A DNA stretch of 64,000 nt, taken from positions 1 through 64,000 of the forward strand of contig NZ_CABPSP010000021.1 of assembly GCF_902459765.1 (NCBI RefSeq), written 5' to 3'. Positions within the stretch are counted from its first letter, which is position 1. Every line of letters starts with the position of its first letter. The notes beneath the pieces were generated by a model. It ran no database searches. It was not told the DNA's origin and was given only the letters and a program-made list of their open reading frames with translations. This stretch comes from Pandoraea anapnoica. GTDB lineage: Bacteria > Pseudomonadota > Gammaproteobacteria > Burkholderiales > Burkholderiaceae. Positions 21,625 through 31,177 of the stretch are shown in pieces. A program made the position numbers and the translations under genes.

Positions 21625-22407
21625 ATGACGAACCCGACCCAAGAAATCAAGCTGCCCTCGAAGATCGAAGTCAAGAACCTGAACTTCTTCTACGACAAGT
21701 ACCACGCGCTCAAGAACATCAACCTGCGCATTCCCGACCGCAAGGTGACGGCCTTCATCGGCCCGTCGGGTTGCGGCAAGTCGACCCTGCTGCGCACGTT
21801 CAACAAGATGTACGCCCTGTACCCGGAGCAACGCGCCGAGGGTGAGATCAACATGGACGGCGAGAACCTGCTGACCGCCAAGCAAGACATCGCGCTATTG
21901 CGCGCCAAGGTCGGCATGGTGTTCCAGAAGCCGACGCCGTTCCCGATGTCGATCTACGACAACATCGCGTTCGGTGTGCGTCTGTTCGAAAAGCTCTCGC
22001 GCTCGGAAATGGACGATCGCGTGGAGTGGGCGCTGACGAAGGCCGCGCTGTGGAGCGAAGTGAAGGACAAGCTGCAACAGTCGGGCTACGGCCTGTCGGG
22101 CGGTCAGCAACAGCGTCTGTGTATCGCGCGCGGCATCGCGATCCGTCCGGAAGTGCTGCTGCTCGACGAACCGTGCTCGGCACTCGACCCGATTTCCACG
22201 GGCCGCATCGAAGAGTTGATCGCCGAACTCAAGGACGACTATACGGTTGTGATCGTGACCCACAACATGCAGCAGGCTGCACGTTGCTCGGACTTCACGG
22301 CGTATATGTACCTGGGTGAGCTGATCGAATTCGGCGAGACCGAAAAGATCTTCATCAAGCCGGACCGCAAAGAGACCGAAGACTACATCACCGGCCGTTT
22401 CGGTTGA
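21625..22407 (+). CDS. pstB: Phosphate ABC transporter ATPase PstB
   Basis: PstB (260 residues) powers phosphate import. It carries Walker A GPSGCGKS, the ABC signature [16 protein letters not shown] and Walker [14 protein letters not shown], followed by the switch His in [27 protein letters not shown]. The start chosen is the ATG at 21625; a TTG four codons upstream is an alternative. phoU follows 21 bases after the stop codon. Confidence 0.96.
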   Translation: MTNPTQEIKLPSKIEVKNLNFFYDKYHALKNINLRIPDRKVTAFIGPSGCGKSTLLRTFNKMYALYPEQRAEGEINMDGENLLTAKQDIALLRAKVGMVFQKPTPFPMSIYDNIAFGVRLFEKLSRSEMDDRVEWALTKAALWSEVKDKLQQSGYGLSGGQQQRLCIARGIAIRPEVLLLDEPCSALDPISTGRIEELIAELKDDYTVVIVTHNMQQAARCSDFTAYMYLGELIEFGETEKIFIKPDRKETEDYITGRFG

Positions 22408-22428
22408 TGCCACGAGGAAACCCGCGAC

Positions 22429-23136
22429 ATGAACGATAAACACCTTTCCAGCCAGTTCGACACCGACCTGAATCAGGTTTGCTCGCGCGTCCTCGAAATG
22501 GGCGGCCTGGTCGAGTCCCAGATCGTCACGGCGATGCAGGGCCTGAACACGTTCGACCGCACGCTGGTCGACGAAGTGATCTCGAACGAGCATCGTCTGA
22601 ACACTCTGGAAGTCGAGATCGACGAAGAGTGCAGCAAGATCATCGCCCGTCGTCAGCCGACCGCGCGCGACCTGCGTCTGCTGCTGTCGATTTCGAAGAC
22701 GATCACCAACCTCGAGCGCGCAGGCGACGAGGCGGAGAAGATCGCCAAGCGTACCCGTCACCTGCTGGAAGACGGCGCGGCGCAAAGCGTGAATTTCGCC
22801 GAGATCAAGCTCTCGGGCGAGATGGCTGCTCAGCTGCTGCGCCGTACGCTCGACGCGTTTGCCCGTCTGGACATCGTGGCAGCCGCCGAGATCGTGCGCG
22901 ACGATAAAGCCATCGACAATGAATTTCGTGGCTTCGTGCGAAAATTGGTGACGTACATGATGGAGGATCCGCGGACCATCTCCGCCGGTCTGGACTTCCT
23001 GTTCATTGCCAAGGCCATCGAGCGTATCGGTGATCACGCGAAGAACATCGCCGAATTCATCATTTACATTGTCAAGGGCACCGACGTCCGGCACATTTCG
23101 CGCGAAGACTTGCAGCGCAAAGTGCAAGGCGAATAA
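22429..23136 (+). CDS. phoU: Phosphate signalling protein PhoU
   Basis: PhoU (235 residues) links the PstSCAB transporter to the PhoR kinase and keeps the Pho response off when phosphate is plentiful. It is two three-helix bundles, each with a metal-binding motif of the family, seen here as NEHRLNTLEVEIDEEC near residue 50 and FIAKAIERIGDHAKNIAEFIIY near 190. AGGA precedes the ATG. It is transcribed with pstSCAB and is followed by phoB after 54 bases. Confidence 0.95.
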   Translation: MNDKHLSSQFDTDLNQVCSRVLEMGGLVESQIVTAMQGLNTFDRTLVDEVISNEHRLNTLEVEIDEECSKIIARRQPTARDLRLLLSISKTITNLERAGDEAEKIAKRTRHLLEDGAAQSVNFAEIKLSGEMAAQLLRRTLDAFARLDIVAAAEIVRDDKAIDNEFRGFVRKLVTYMMEDPRTISAGLDFLFIAKAIERIGDHAKNIAEFIIYIVKGTDVRHISREDLQRKVQGE

Positions 23137-23190
23137 GGCAAATAAGGCGAGTAGAAGCGCCCGACATTACTGAAGGTTTGAGAGGAACCG

Positions 23191-23892
23191 ATGCCTAGCA
23201 GCATTCTGATCGTGGAAGACGAGCCGGCGATTTCCGAGCTGATCTCCGTTAACTTGCAACACGCGGGTCACTATCCGATTCGGGCGTACAACGCAGAGCA
23301 GGCGCTCACGTTGATCAGCGACGTCCTGCCGGATCTCGTTCTGCTCGACTGGATGCTGCCTGGCAAGTCGGGCGTGACATTCGCGCGTGAGCTGCGTGCG
23401 AATGAGCGCACCAAGCACGTGCCGATCATCATGCTCACCGCGCGCAGCGAAGAGCAGGACAAGGTGATGGGGCTCGAGATCGGTGCGGACGACTATGTCA
23501 CCAAGCCGTTCTCGCCCAAGGAGCTGATGGCCCGTATCAAGGCCGTGCTGCGCCGTCGTGCGCCGCAGCTGACCGAAGATGTGGTGAGCGTGAACGGCCT
23601 GAAGCTGGACCCGGCCACGCATCGCGTGACGAGCCACCAGTCGAGCGGCGACATCAAGCTGGACCTCGGCCCGACGGAATTCCGTCTGCTGCACTTCTTC
23701 ATGACGCATCCGGAGCGCGTGCACAGCCGCTCGCAGTTGCTCGATCAGGTGTGGGGCGATCACGTGTTCGTGGAAGAGCGTACGGTGGACGTGCATATCA
23801 AGCGCCTTCGCGCTGCCCTCAAGCCGGCGGGCCACGATGCTATGATCGAGACCGTACGCGGCAGCGGCTACCGACTTACGAAGTCGGTCTGA
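23191..23892 (+). CDS. phoB: Phosphate response regulator PhoB
   Basis: PhoB (233 residues) is an OmpR-class regulator. The receiver domain has the acidic pair in VEDE, the phosphorylated Asp53 in LVLLDWMLPG, and the Lys in YVTKPFSPKEL. The winged-helix DNA-binding domain includes LGPTEFRLLHFFMTHPERVHSRSQLLDQVWG and RTVDVHIKRLRAAL. It should bind the Pho boxes at 18429-18446 and 27557-27574. GAGGAA precedes the ATG. A long hairpin lies immediately after the stop codon. Confidence 0.97.
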   Translation: MPSSILIVEDEPAISELISVNLQHAGHYPIRAYNAEQALTLISDVLPDLVLLDWMLPGKSGVTFARELRANERTKHVPIIMLTARSEEQDKVMGLEIGADDYVTKPFSPKELMARIKAVLRRRAPQLTEDVVSVNGLKLDPATHRVTSHQSSGDIKLDLGPTEFRLLHFFMTHPERVHSRSQLLDQVWGDHVFVEERTVDVHIKRLRAALKPAGHDAMIETVRGSGYRLTKSV

Positions 23893-23894
23893 CG

Positions 23895-23932
23895 CGACGG
23901 GGTTCGACCGGGCTTCCCGGTCGAACCCGTCG
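23895..23932 (+). other. Long stem-loop between phoB and phoR
   Basis: An 18-base arm at 23895-23912 pairs with a 17-base arm at 23916-23932 around a CTT loop, with one bulged G. It starts two bases after the phoB stop codon. There is no T-run. It may set the ratio of PhoB to PhoR by partial termination or RNA processing. Confidence 0.6.
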
Positions 23933-23993
23933 AAAGCTGCCGTGCCCATGCCGCTCCTCAGGGTGAGGGCGACAAAATTCCTGTGCATCGTCT

Positions 23994-25334
23994 ATGAATA
24001 TCATCTGGGCCCGTGCGCTGGCGTTCCTGATCCTGCAAGCGGCCATTTCGGTGGCCGTCGGCTGGATTTTCGGCGCAAGCGCGGGTTACGTCACCGCAAT
24101 CGCCCTGTTGGTGATTCAGCTTTTCTTCAACGTCTATCACGCCCAGCGCCTCTGGCGTTTGCTCGACGCCCCGGTCTACGGGGAAGTGCCGAGCGCTCTC
24201 GGGCTGTGGGGCGAAATCTATTACCGGCTGCACAAGCTGGCCAAGCGCTGGCATAACCAGGTCAAGCAGGTGGAACAACAGCACGCACGCTTCATTCAGG
24301 CGATCCAGGCATCGCCCAACGGCGTGATCATGCTCGACGAGCACAATCAGATCGAGTGGTGCAACGCGATTGCCGAGATGCATTTCGGCATCGATGCTAA
24401 GCGCGATCTGCGTCAACAGATCACACATCTCCTGCGCACCCCGGCCTTTGTGCATTACCTGTCGTCCGAACGCTACGACGAAGCGCTGCTCATGCATCAC
24501 ATGGGCGAGAAGCGCAACAACGTGTTGTCGATGCAGGTGTTTCCGTACGGCGACAACCGCAAGCTGATCATCTCGCTCGACGTGACCGATCTTGAGCGCA
24601 CCGACGCAATGCGCCGCGACTTCGTGGCCAACGTCTCGCACGAACTCAAGACGCCGCTCACGGTGCTCTCCGGTTTTCTCGAGACGGTGGGCGAGCTGCC
24701 GCTGTCCCCGGACGAGATTCAGCGCTACGTGGAAATCATGCGTCAGCAGGCCGGCCGCATGCAGAACATCGTGAACGATCTGCTGACGCTGGCGAAGCTC
24801 GAAGGCAGCGGCAAGCCGCCTTCGGACGACCGCATCGACATGGGTATGCAGATGCGTTCGTTGCGCGGCGACGCCGAAGGCCTGTCGCAAGGTCAGCACG
24901 TGATCGAAGTGACGGGGGCCGAGGGGCTCGATCTGCGCGGTGCGGAAGGCGAGTTGCATAGCGCGTTCAGCAACCTCGTGAGTAATGCCGTGCGTTACAC
25001 GCCGCAGGGCGGCAAGATCCGTATCGAGTGGGGGGCGACGGACGACGGGGGCGCTCGCTTCGCGGTGATCGACTCCGGACTGGGCATTCCGGCCGAGCAC
25101 ATTCCGCGTCTGACCGAACGTTTCTATCGCATCGACCGCAGCCGGTCGCGCGATACCGGTGGCACCGGCCTCGGGCTGGCCATCGTCAAGCACGTGCTCA
25201 CACGCCATCAGGCCGATTTGCGCGTGACGAGCGAGGAAGGGCACGGCAGCACGTTCGCCATCCATTTCCCGCCGACGCGTGTGGTGCATCGCGCACCGGT
25301 CGATACGCCGTCGGATGTGTCGGTGAGTGGTTGA
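23994..25334 (+). CDS. phoR: Phosphate sensor histidine kinase PhoR
   Basis: PhoR (446 residues) has two N-terminal membrane segments (ALAFLILQAAISVAVGWIFG and VTAIALLVIQLFFNVYH), a PAS domain from about residue 95 (FIQAIQASPNGVIMLDEHNQIEWCN), the H-box NVSHELKTPLTVLSGF near residue 215, and the ATPase N, G1 and G2 boxes (FSNLVSNAVRYTP, VIDSGLGIP, GGTGLGLAIVKHV). It phosphorylates PhoB when phosphate is scarce. It lies 101 bases after phoB, separated by a hairpin. Confidence 0.96.
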   Translation: MNIIWARALAFLILQAAISVAVGWIFGASAGYVTAIALLVIQLFFNVYHAQRLWRLLDAPVYGEVPSALGLWGEIYYRLHKLAKRWHNQVKQVEQQHARFIQAIQASPNGVIMLDEHNQIEWCNAIAEMHFGIDAKRDLRQQITHLLRTPAFVHYLSSERYDEALLMHHMGEKRNNVLSMQVFPYGDNRKLIISLDVTDLERTDAMRRDFVANVSHELKTPLTVLSGFLETVGELPLSPDEIQRYVEIMRQQAGRMQNIVNDLLTLAKLEGSGKPPSDDRIDMGMQMRSLRGDAEGLSQGQHVIEVTGAEGLDLRGAEGELHSAFSNLVSNAVRYTPQGGKIRIEWGATDDGGARFAVIDSGLGIPAEHIPRLTERFYRIDRSRSRDTGGTGLGLAIVKHVLTRHQADLRVTSEEGHGSTFAIHFPPTRVVHRAPVDTPSDVSVSG

Positions 25335-25356
25335 TCTGTGATCTGTCGCTGAAATG

Positions 25357-25384
25357 AAAAAGGGGCTTTATCAAGCCCCTTTTT
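25357..25384. terminator. Bidirectional terminator between phoR and ppk1
   Basis: AAAAAGGGGCTT at 25357-25368 pairs with AAGCCCCTTTTT at 25373-25384 around a TATC loop. A-runs and T-runs on both sides let it serve the convergent phoR and ppk1 genes. Confidence 0.9.
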
Positions 25385-25410
25385 CAATGGTGAGCGCAAA
25401 ACTCGCCGGT

Positions 25411-27525
25411 TTAGTTACCCGTCTGCACGTGCTGTGCGATCTCCTGCATGAGCACCATCTGACTGTTATAAGGCGTCTTGCCCGCACGGCGGCGCAGATA
25501 GCTGCCGTCCGGGCGCATCAGCCATGACAGCACGTTGTCGCGCAGATGCACCATCAGCCCCTCGCGAATCACGCGCGCCTTCAGGCGCTTGTCGCGCACC
25601 GGGAACGCCACTTCCACGCGACGGAAGAAGTTGCGTTCCATCCAGTCGGCGCTGGACAGCATGACGTGCTCGTCGCCGTTCGCATAGAAGTAATAGATGC
25701 GATGGTGTTCGAGGAAGCGTCCGACAATCGAGCGCACGGTGATGTTTTCGGACAATCCCTTCACGCCAGCGCGCAGCGAACACACGCCTCGCACGATCAG
25801 GTCGATCTTCACGCCTGCACGAGACGCCTTGTACAGCTCGGCGATGATCGTCGGCTCCAGCAACGCGTTCATCTTGGCGATGATGCGTGCCTTCTTGCCC
25901 GCAGCGGCCGCTTCCGTTTCGCGACGGATCGCTTCGAGCAGATGCGTGTGCATGGTGAACGGCGATTGCCAGAGGCCATTCAGATGCGTCTGACGACCGA
26001 TGCCGGTCAGTTGCTGGAACACGACGTGCACGTCGGCGCACAGCGCTTCGTCGGCCGTCATCAGACCGAAGTCCGTGTACAGACGCGCGGTACGCGGGTG
26101 ATAGTTGCCGGTCCCGAGGTGGACGTAGCGCTTGAGGAAGGTCTTCTTGCCCTGACGCGTGCGACGCACCACAAGCAGCATCTTCGCGTGGCACTTGTGG
26201 CCGACCACACCGTAGACGACGTGCGCGCCCACCGCTTCGAGCCGTGCGGCCCAATTGATGTTCGTCTCTTCGTCAAAGCGCGCCAGCAGTTCCACGACGA
26301 CCGTCACTTCCTTGCCGTTGCGGGCTGCTTCCATGAGGGCGTCCATTAGCGACGACTCGTTGCCGGTGCGATAGATCGTCTGCTTGATCGCCACCACGTC
26401 GGGATCGCGTGCGGCTTGAAGCAGCAGTTCGAGCACGGGCTGGAAGCTGTCGTACGGATGGTGGAGCAGCAGATCGCCCTGATCGATGAGATCGAACATG
26501 GCAGGCGAGGCGCTCATGCGCTTGGGCAGTGCAGGCACGAACGGCACGAACTTCAGATCCGGGCGGTCGACCATCTCGGGCAGCGGCATCAGCCGCACGA
26601 GATTGACGGGGCCCTTCACGCGGTAGCAGTCCGAATCGGCCAGCCCGCATTCGGTCTGGAGACGTCGCACGAGGCGGGCAGGGGCGCCGGCGTCGACTTC
26701 GAGGCGCACGGCGTCGCCGAGGTGGCGGGCCGGGAGTTCGCCCTGAAGCGCGGTGCGAAGGTTGGTAATCTCGTCTTCGTCGACGAACAGGTCGCTGTTA
26801 CGTGTAACCCGAAACTGATGGCAGCCTTTGGCGGTGAGGCCCGGGAACAGCGCGCTGGCGAAGCGCAGCATCAGTGAGCTGAGCAGCACGAAGCTATTGG
26901 GCAGCGGGGCAAGTGCGGGCGGCATCGGCACGAGGCGCGGCAAGGCGCGCGGGGCCTGGACGATGGCGAGTTCGGCGTCGCGGCCGAAGGCATCCTTACC
27001 TTCGAGTTCGACGGCGAAGTTCAAACTCTTGTTCAGCACGCGGGGGAACGGGTGGGCCGGGTCCAGCCCGATGGGCGTAAGCACCGGCACGAGTTCGCGC
27101 ATAAAGTAGTCGCGGGCCCATTCGACCTGCGCGTCGTTCCACTGACCGGAGGGGTGGAACGCGATGCCTTCGGCTTCGAGTTTCGGCAGAATGCTGTCGA
27201 ACATGGCGTACTGCTTTTCGACGAGCGCCTGTGCCCGGGCGCAGACTTGCGTGTAAACTTGCTGAAACGTCATGCCGTCCGGCGTGAGCATGCCCGGATT
27301 CTCGCGCATCTGCTCCTTCAGCCCGGCGACGCGGATTTCGAAGAATTCATCCAGATTGCTACTCACGATACAGACAAAGCGCAGGCGCTCGAGCAGTGGC
27401 GTGGCCGGATCGGCCGCCTGGGCAAGCACGCGTTCGTTGAACGCGAGAATGCCCAGCTCTCGGTTGAGCAGCGGGTAATTCATATTGAACGTGCGAAAGA
27501 CATGGGATTGGCGTGAATTCTTCAT
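25411..27525 (-). CDS. ppk1: Polyphosphate kinase 1
   Basis: PPK1 (704 residues from the ATG at 27525; an in-frame ATG at 27483 would give 690) reversibly makes polyphosphate from ATP. Visible landmarks are LLNRELGILAFNERVLAQA at the N terminus, LLHHPYDSFQPVLELL, the phosphohistidine region HAKMLLVVRR and GTGNYHPRTARLYTDFGLMT, and the late SSADWMERNFFRRVE segment. Neither start has a good ribosome binding site. It is divergent from ppx, with a Pho-box-like site between them, in keeping with control by phosphate limitation. Confidence 0.96.
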   Translation of the reverse strand: MKNSRQSHVFRTFNMNYPLLNRELGILAFNERVLAQAADPATPLLERLRFVCIVSSNLDEFFEIRVAGLKEQMRENPGMLTPDGMTFQQVYTQVCARAQALVEKQYAMFDSILPKLEAEGIAFHPSGQWNDAQVEWARDYFMRELVPVLTPIGLDPAHPFPRVLNKSLNFAVELEGKDAFGRDAELAIVQAPRALPRLVPMPPALAPLPNSFVLLSSLMLRFASALFPGLTAKGCHQFRVTRNSDLFVDEDEITNLRTALQGELPARHLGDAVRLEVDAGAPARLVRRLQTECGLADSDCYRVKGPVNLVRLMPLPEMVDRPDLKFVPFVPALPKRMSASPAMFDLIDQGDLLLHHPYDSFQPVLELLLQAARDPDVVAIKQTIYRTGNESSLMDALMEAARNGKEVTVVVELLARFDEETNINWAARLEAVGAHVVYGVVGHKCHAKMLLVVRRTRQGKKTFLKRYVHLGTGNYHPRTARLYTDFGLMTADEALCADVHVVFQQLTGIGRQTHLNGLWQSPFTMHTHLLEAIRRETEAAAAGKKARIIAKMNALLEPTIIAELYKASRAGVKIDLIVRGVCSLRAGVKGLSENITVRSIVGRFLEHHRIYYFYANGDEHVMLSSADWMERNFFRRVEVAFPVRDKRLKARVIREGLMVHLRDNVLSWLMRPDGSYLRRRAGKTPYNSQMVLMQEIAQHVQTGN

Positions 27526-27556
27526 CCGTATTGTTACAGTTATATGACATTCACAT

Positions 27557-27574
27557 TTGTCAACGACGTGTCAT
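27557..27574. promoter_or_regulatory. Candidate Pho box between ppk1 and ppx
   Basis: TTGTCAA-CGAC-GTGTCAT has the two 7-base half-sites and 4-base spacer of a Pho box. The half-sites match CTGTCAT in five and six positions. Additional TGACA-like sequence lies at 27545-27549. It sits 32 bases before ppk1 and 104 before ppx, so PhoB could act on either. Confidence 0.5.
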
Positions 27575-27677
27575 ATTCGATTTGTAACTTATTCGTCATT
27601 TATTTGTCGAGTGGCCGTCATGCTTTTAAAGTTAAGCATCGGACATTACGGCATTCTTCGCTCAGGCGCACCCCCAC

Positions 27678-29219
27678 ATGAGTACCCCATCGCCCTTGTT
27701 AGCAGCCGTCGATCTCGGCTCGAACAGTTTTCGCCTGATCATCGGCCGAGTGGAGGAGACTTCCGCCGGCACCCAGATCTATCAGGTCGATGCGCTGCGC
27801 GAGCCGGTGCGACTCGCCGCTGGCCTGAACGCTGAGAAGTATCTCGATCATCCGTCGCAGCAACGCGGCTGGGACGTGCTCAAGCGCTTCGGCGAGCGGC
27901 TGCGCGGTTTTCATCCCGATCAGGTGCGTGCGGTTGCGACCAACACTTTGCGCGTGGCCAAGAACGCGCAGGACTTTCTGGGCGAAGCGCAGCGCGCGCT
28001 CGGGTTCCCCATCGAAGTGATCGCCGGACGCGAAGAAGCGCGTCTGATCTACGCGGGCGCGGCGCACTCGGTGCCGACGTGTCCGGGCAATCGCCTCGTG
28101 GTGGATATTGGCGGTGGTTCGACCGAATTCATCATCGGCCAGGATTACGAACCGCTGATCATGGAGAGTCTCTATATCGGTTGTGTGAGCCACAGCCGTC
28201 AGTTCTTCCCTAGCGGCAACGTCGACGAGTATGCGATGAAGCAGGCCGAGCTGGCCGCTCGTCGCGAAATCCAGATCATTTCGTCGGCTTTCCGCGAAGC
28301 TGGCTGGTCGCAGGCCATCGGCTCGTCGGGCACGGCGCGGGCGCTGGCCGAATTGCTCGAAGCCAATGGCTTCAACGACGGCGGTGTGCATGGCCTTACG
28401 CGCGGCGGTCTCGAACGGCTGAAACGAGCACTGATCAAGGCTGAGAACGCCAACCGTCTCAAGCTGGCGGGCCTCAAGCAGGATCGTATCCCGGTGCTCC
28501 CGGGCGGCCTGTCCATCATGCTGTCCGTCTTCAACGAACTCGAAGTCGACCATATGGAGACGACGGACGCCGCGCTGCGTCTGGGCGTGATGTACGACTT
28601 GCTGGGTCGCACGCAGCATCAGGACATGCGCGCCGTGACCGTCGAGCAGTTCGTTCGCCGTTACGGCGTGGACCGTGCACAGGCGGAGCGGGTGGGGCGT
28701 CTGGCCGTGTCGCTGTACCGTCAGTTGCCGGTCGATTTCGATGTCGTCGATGGCGACGCATCCGATGACGCGCAGGACGAAGGCCGTGAGGAAGGCGAAG
28801 CGCTGCTCAACTGGGCATCATCGCTGCACGAGATGGGCCTGTCGATCTCGCACAGCGCTTATCACAAGCATTCGGCCTACATCGGCAGCAACGCGGACAT
28901 GCCGGGCTTCTCGCGCCCGGATCAGGCGCGGCTGGCCGAGTTGCTGCTGGGGCACGTCGGCAAGCTGGGCAAGCTGGCCTCGCAGGCGCAGCAGGTTGAC
29001 TGGCAGTTGCTGTTCTGTCTGCGTCTCGCGGTGCTGTTCTGTCGCCGCCGTACCGACGCGCTGCCGGAGAGCATCGATGTCGAACGCCTCGACGACGGTT
29101 TTCAGGTTTCCGTGCCGCGCGCATGGATCGAGGCTAATCCGCTGACCGATTACAGCCTGCAACGCGAAGCGCAGGAGTGGGAGAAGATCGGGATGCGTTA
29201 CAAGGTGGTCTACGCCTGA
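27678..29219 (+). CDS. ppx: Exopolyphosphatase
   Basis: Ppx (513 residues) removes terminal phosphates from polyphosphate, and related enzymes hydrolyse pppGpp. Actin-like ATPase motifs are LLAAVDLGSNSFRLIIGRV at the N terminus and VVDIGGGSTEFIIG near residue 138. The HD-like C-terminal half contains WASSLHEMGLSISHSAYHKH. It is divergent from ppk1, so synthesis and breakdown of polyphosphate share one promoter region. A strong bidirectional terminator follows. Confidence 0.95.
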   Translation: MSTPSPLLAAVDLGSNSFRLIIGRVEETSAGTQIYQVDALREPVRLAAGLNAEKYLDHPSQQRGWDVLKRFGERLRGFHPDQVRAVATNTLRVAKNAQDFLGEAQRALGFPIEVIAGREEARLIYAGAAHSVPTCPGNRLVVDIGGGSTEFIIGQDYEPLIMESLYIGCVSHSRQFFPSGNVDEYAMKQAELAARREIQIISSAFREAGWSQAIGSSGTARALAELLEANGFNDGGVHGLTRGGLERLKRALIKAENANRLKLAGLKQDRIPVLPGGLSIMLSVFNELEVDHMETTDAALRLGVMYDLLGRTQHQDMRAVTVEQFVRRYGVDRAQAERVGRLAVSLYRQLPVDFDVVDGDASDDAQDEGREEGEALLNWASSLHEMGLSISHSAYHKHSAYIGSNADMPGFSRPDQARLAELLLGHVGKLGKLASQAQQVDWQLLFCLRLAVLFCRRRTDALPESIDVERLDDGFQVSVPRAWIEANPLTDYSLQREAQEWEKIGMRYKVVYA

Positions 29220-29261
29220 CGCCTGCGGCGCGCCCGGCTCAGGGCGTGTAGGACAGCCAAC

Positions 29262-29290
29262 AAAAAAGCCCGGCTTTTGCCGGGCTTTTT
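29262..29290. terminator. Bidirectional terminator after ppx
   Basis: AAAAGCCCGGC pairs with GCCGGGCTTTT around a TTTT loop, with A- and T-runs outside. It separates ppx from the convergent acyltransferase gene. Confidence 0.9.
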
Positions 29291-29343
29291 GTTGTCCCTC
29301 AGGGGATTGAGCGGGGACAGAATACTTGGGGGGGCGGTGCTTG

Positions 29344-30171
29344 TCAGGCTTGCTGGAGTTTGCTGACGAGTTCCGGTCCGAGGAAGTGACGCGCGTAACG
29401 CGGGTTCATGTCGGACAGGCGGAACAGCGTGAGAAAGTCTGCGGTGTTGAAGTCAGGATCCCAGGCCGGTGCACCGCAGATGCGGGCGCCAAGGCGCAGG
29501 TAGCCTTTGACGAGGGCCGGCGGCTCGACCTCGAGGGTAGATTGCAGCTCGTCTACCGGCAGGGCGATACGGGGTACGGCGTGGTACTCGGCCGGGGCCA
29601 TCGAGGTATCTTGCAGCTTGCGATAGAGGCTGGCGGCATAGTGACCGCCGTCGGCCATCGGCACGCTGGCGCAGCCGAGCATCGTCTCGAGACCGTTGCG
29701 CAGCATGTACTCGGCCAGACCGCTCCACAGGGCCATGATGACTGCGCCGTTGCGGTAGTCCGTGTGCACGCACGAGCGGCCGGTTTCGAGCATCTTCGGG
29801 CGCAGGTGATCCAGACGCGAGAGATCGAACTCTCCTTCGGAGTACAGACGGCCGAGGCGTTTCGCTTGTGAGGGGGGCAATACGCGATAGGTGCCGACGA
29901 CCTTGAGCGAATCCTGATCGCGCACGATCAGGTGGTCGCAATATTGGTCGTATTCGTCGACGTCGAGGCCTGCGGGCCCCTTGACCGACGCGCCCATTTC
30001 TTCGGCGAAGACCTGATATCTCAGGTGCTGCGCTTCACGAAGCTCGCTTTCGTCGCGTGCCCACGCCACAGCCAGATTCGGTTTGACAGGCGTTTCAGGG
30101 CGAGGAAGACGCCTCCGCGACGTAGGGGTCAGCGAAGAGAGCGGCATAGTGGGGTTCGGCAGGTCGCGCAT
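29344..30171 (-). CDS. olsB: OlsB-like ornithine N-acyltransferase (GNAT fold)
   Basis: This 275-residue protein matches the COG3176-type acyltransferases that attach a 3-hydroxyacyl chain to ornithine in ornithine-lipid synthesis. The pattern includes LREAQHLRYQVFAEEMGA, VGTYRVLPP, ETGRSCVHTDYRNGAVIMALWSGLAEYM and a C-terminal PALVKGYLRLGARICGAPAWDPDFNTADFL. Its position next to the Pho cluster fits the replacement of phospholipids by ornithine lipids under phosphate limitation, but I see no clear Pho box before it. The start at 30171 has AAGGG upstream; 30222 is an alternative. Confidence 0.75.
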   Translation of the reverse strand: MRDLPNPTMPLSSLTPTSRRRLPRPETPVKPNLAVAWARDESELREAQHLRYQVFAEEMGASVKGPAGLDVDEYDQYCDHLIVRDQDSLKVVGTYRVLPPSQAKRLGRLYSEGEFDLSRLDHLRPKMLETGRSCVHTDYRNGAVIMALWSGLAEYMLRNGLETMLGCASVPMADGGHYAASLYRKLQDTSMAPAEYHAVPRIALPVDELQSTLEVEPPALVKGYLRLGARICGAPAWDPDFNTADFLTLFRLSDMNPRYARHFLGPELVSKLQQA

Positions 30172-30376
30172 AAAAGCCCTTTTTGTGACGGTCGCGTTGC
30201 GACGTACTTTAAAAAGCATCAATGTCGATTCCGTGAACGGTAGGCGACAATTCTATGACAAAACGTCCGTTGTCATGAGTCAGACCCCCTATCCGACGCC
30301 TTACATCGTCCGATTCACGGGCATTTCCGGGCATTGAGGGACAAGCGGGGGCGATCTTCCTGCCCGATGAAAAATG

Positions 30377-30871
30377 TCAGATGAGATCGGGATTGACCAC
30401 AGCGCGCACGACGACCTGGCTCTCGTCTTCACGACGACGGGAGGCGAGCCACCAGATGCCGCCTTTCTTGATCGTCCAGTAGGCTTCCTGGCCGCTCAGC
30501 AGGAGTGCTGCGAGTTGGCCGAGGGCGGGTTGATGGCCGACGAGCACGATGGTCTGCGCGGTGGCGGGCCAGTCGATGGCACCGAGCAGCGTGACGGCGT
30601 TTGCGCCGGGCGCAAGGTCGCGCACGATGCGCGGGGTGGGCGAGAGTGCCTGAGCGGTCTGGACGGCGCGTACGGCCGGGCTTGTGAGGATAAGGGCGTC
30701 GTCGGGCAGGCGGGGGCGGAGCCACTGTGCGGCCTTCTCGGCCTGTTTGCGGCCCCGGTCGGTGAGTTCGCGGGCTAGATCGGCTTGTGCGCTGAGTGCG
30801 AGGGAGGCGGGCAGGTTTTCGGCGTCGGCGTGACGCCAGAGAATCAGGTTCATCGACACGGGTTCTGACAT
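30377..30871 (-). CDS. sixA: SixA-like phosphohistidine phosphatase
   Basis: This 164-residue protein of the histidine phosphatase superfamily has the catalytic RHG-type motif LILWRHADAE near residue 10, ALILTSPAVRAVQTAQ near 60, and the second catalytic His in IVLVGHQPALGQL near 110. E. coli SixA removes phosphate from a protein histidine. The start at 30871 has GGGAGG seven bases upstream. The actual partner protein is unknown. Confidence 0.85.
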   Translation of the reverse strand: MSEPVSMNLILWRHADAENLPASLALSAQADLARELTDRGRKQAEKAAQWLRPRLPDDALILTSPAVRAVQTAQALSPTPRIVRDLAPGANAVTLLGAIDWPATAQTIVLVGHQPALGQLAALLLSGQEAYWTIKKGGIWWLASRRREDESQVVVRAVVNPDLI

Positions 30872-31042
30872 GGTGAACCTCCCACTATGGCGGGGTTTCG
30901 TGGCGGCCGCGTGACTGTCATCGGCGCGATGATTGCGTAATGATTGTGCAGCCGATATCGGGAAAATGCTCAGAAGACGCCGGAAACTTGCGCGACGATT
31001 TGACGCGGCGCAAGAAAGCCTCTAGAATTCGTCCTCTTTCGT

Positions 31043-31119
31043 CGGAGCGTAGCGCAGCCTGGTAGCGCATCTGATTTGGGATCAGAGGGTCGTAGGTTCG
31101 AATCCTATCGCTCCGACCA
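31043..31119 (+). tRNA. tRNA-Pro (TGG)
   Basis: The 77-base cloverleaf includes an encoded CCA. Acceptor arms are CGGAGCG and CGCTCCG with discriminator A. The anticodon arm CTGAT-TTTGGGA-ATCAG presents TGG, and the T-arm carries GGTTCGAATCC. It marks the left border of an accessory region. Confidence 0.97.
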
Positions 31120-31177
31120 AAAACCCCTTGCAGTACAAGCAGTTACGGAGCGCCCCATCGGGGCGTTTTTCGTTTGT

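Noticed and set aside
31043-31119. tRNA-Pro as a phage attachment site with a distal repeat
   Set aside because: I found no integrase gene and could not see a second copy of the tRNA 3' end, so no att pair is claimed.
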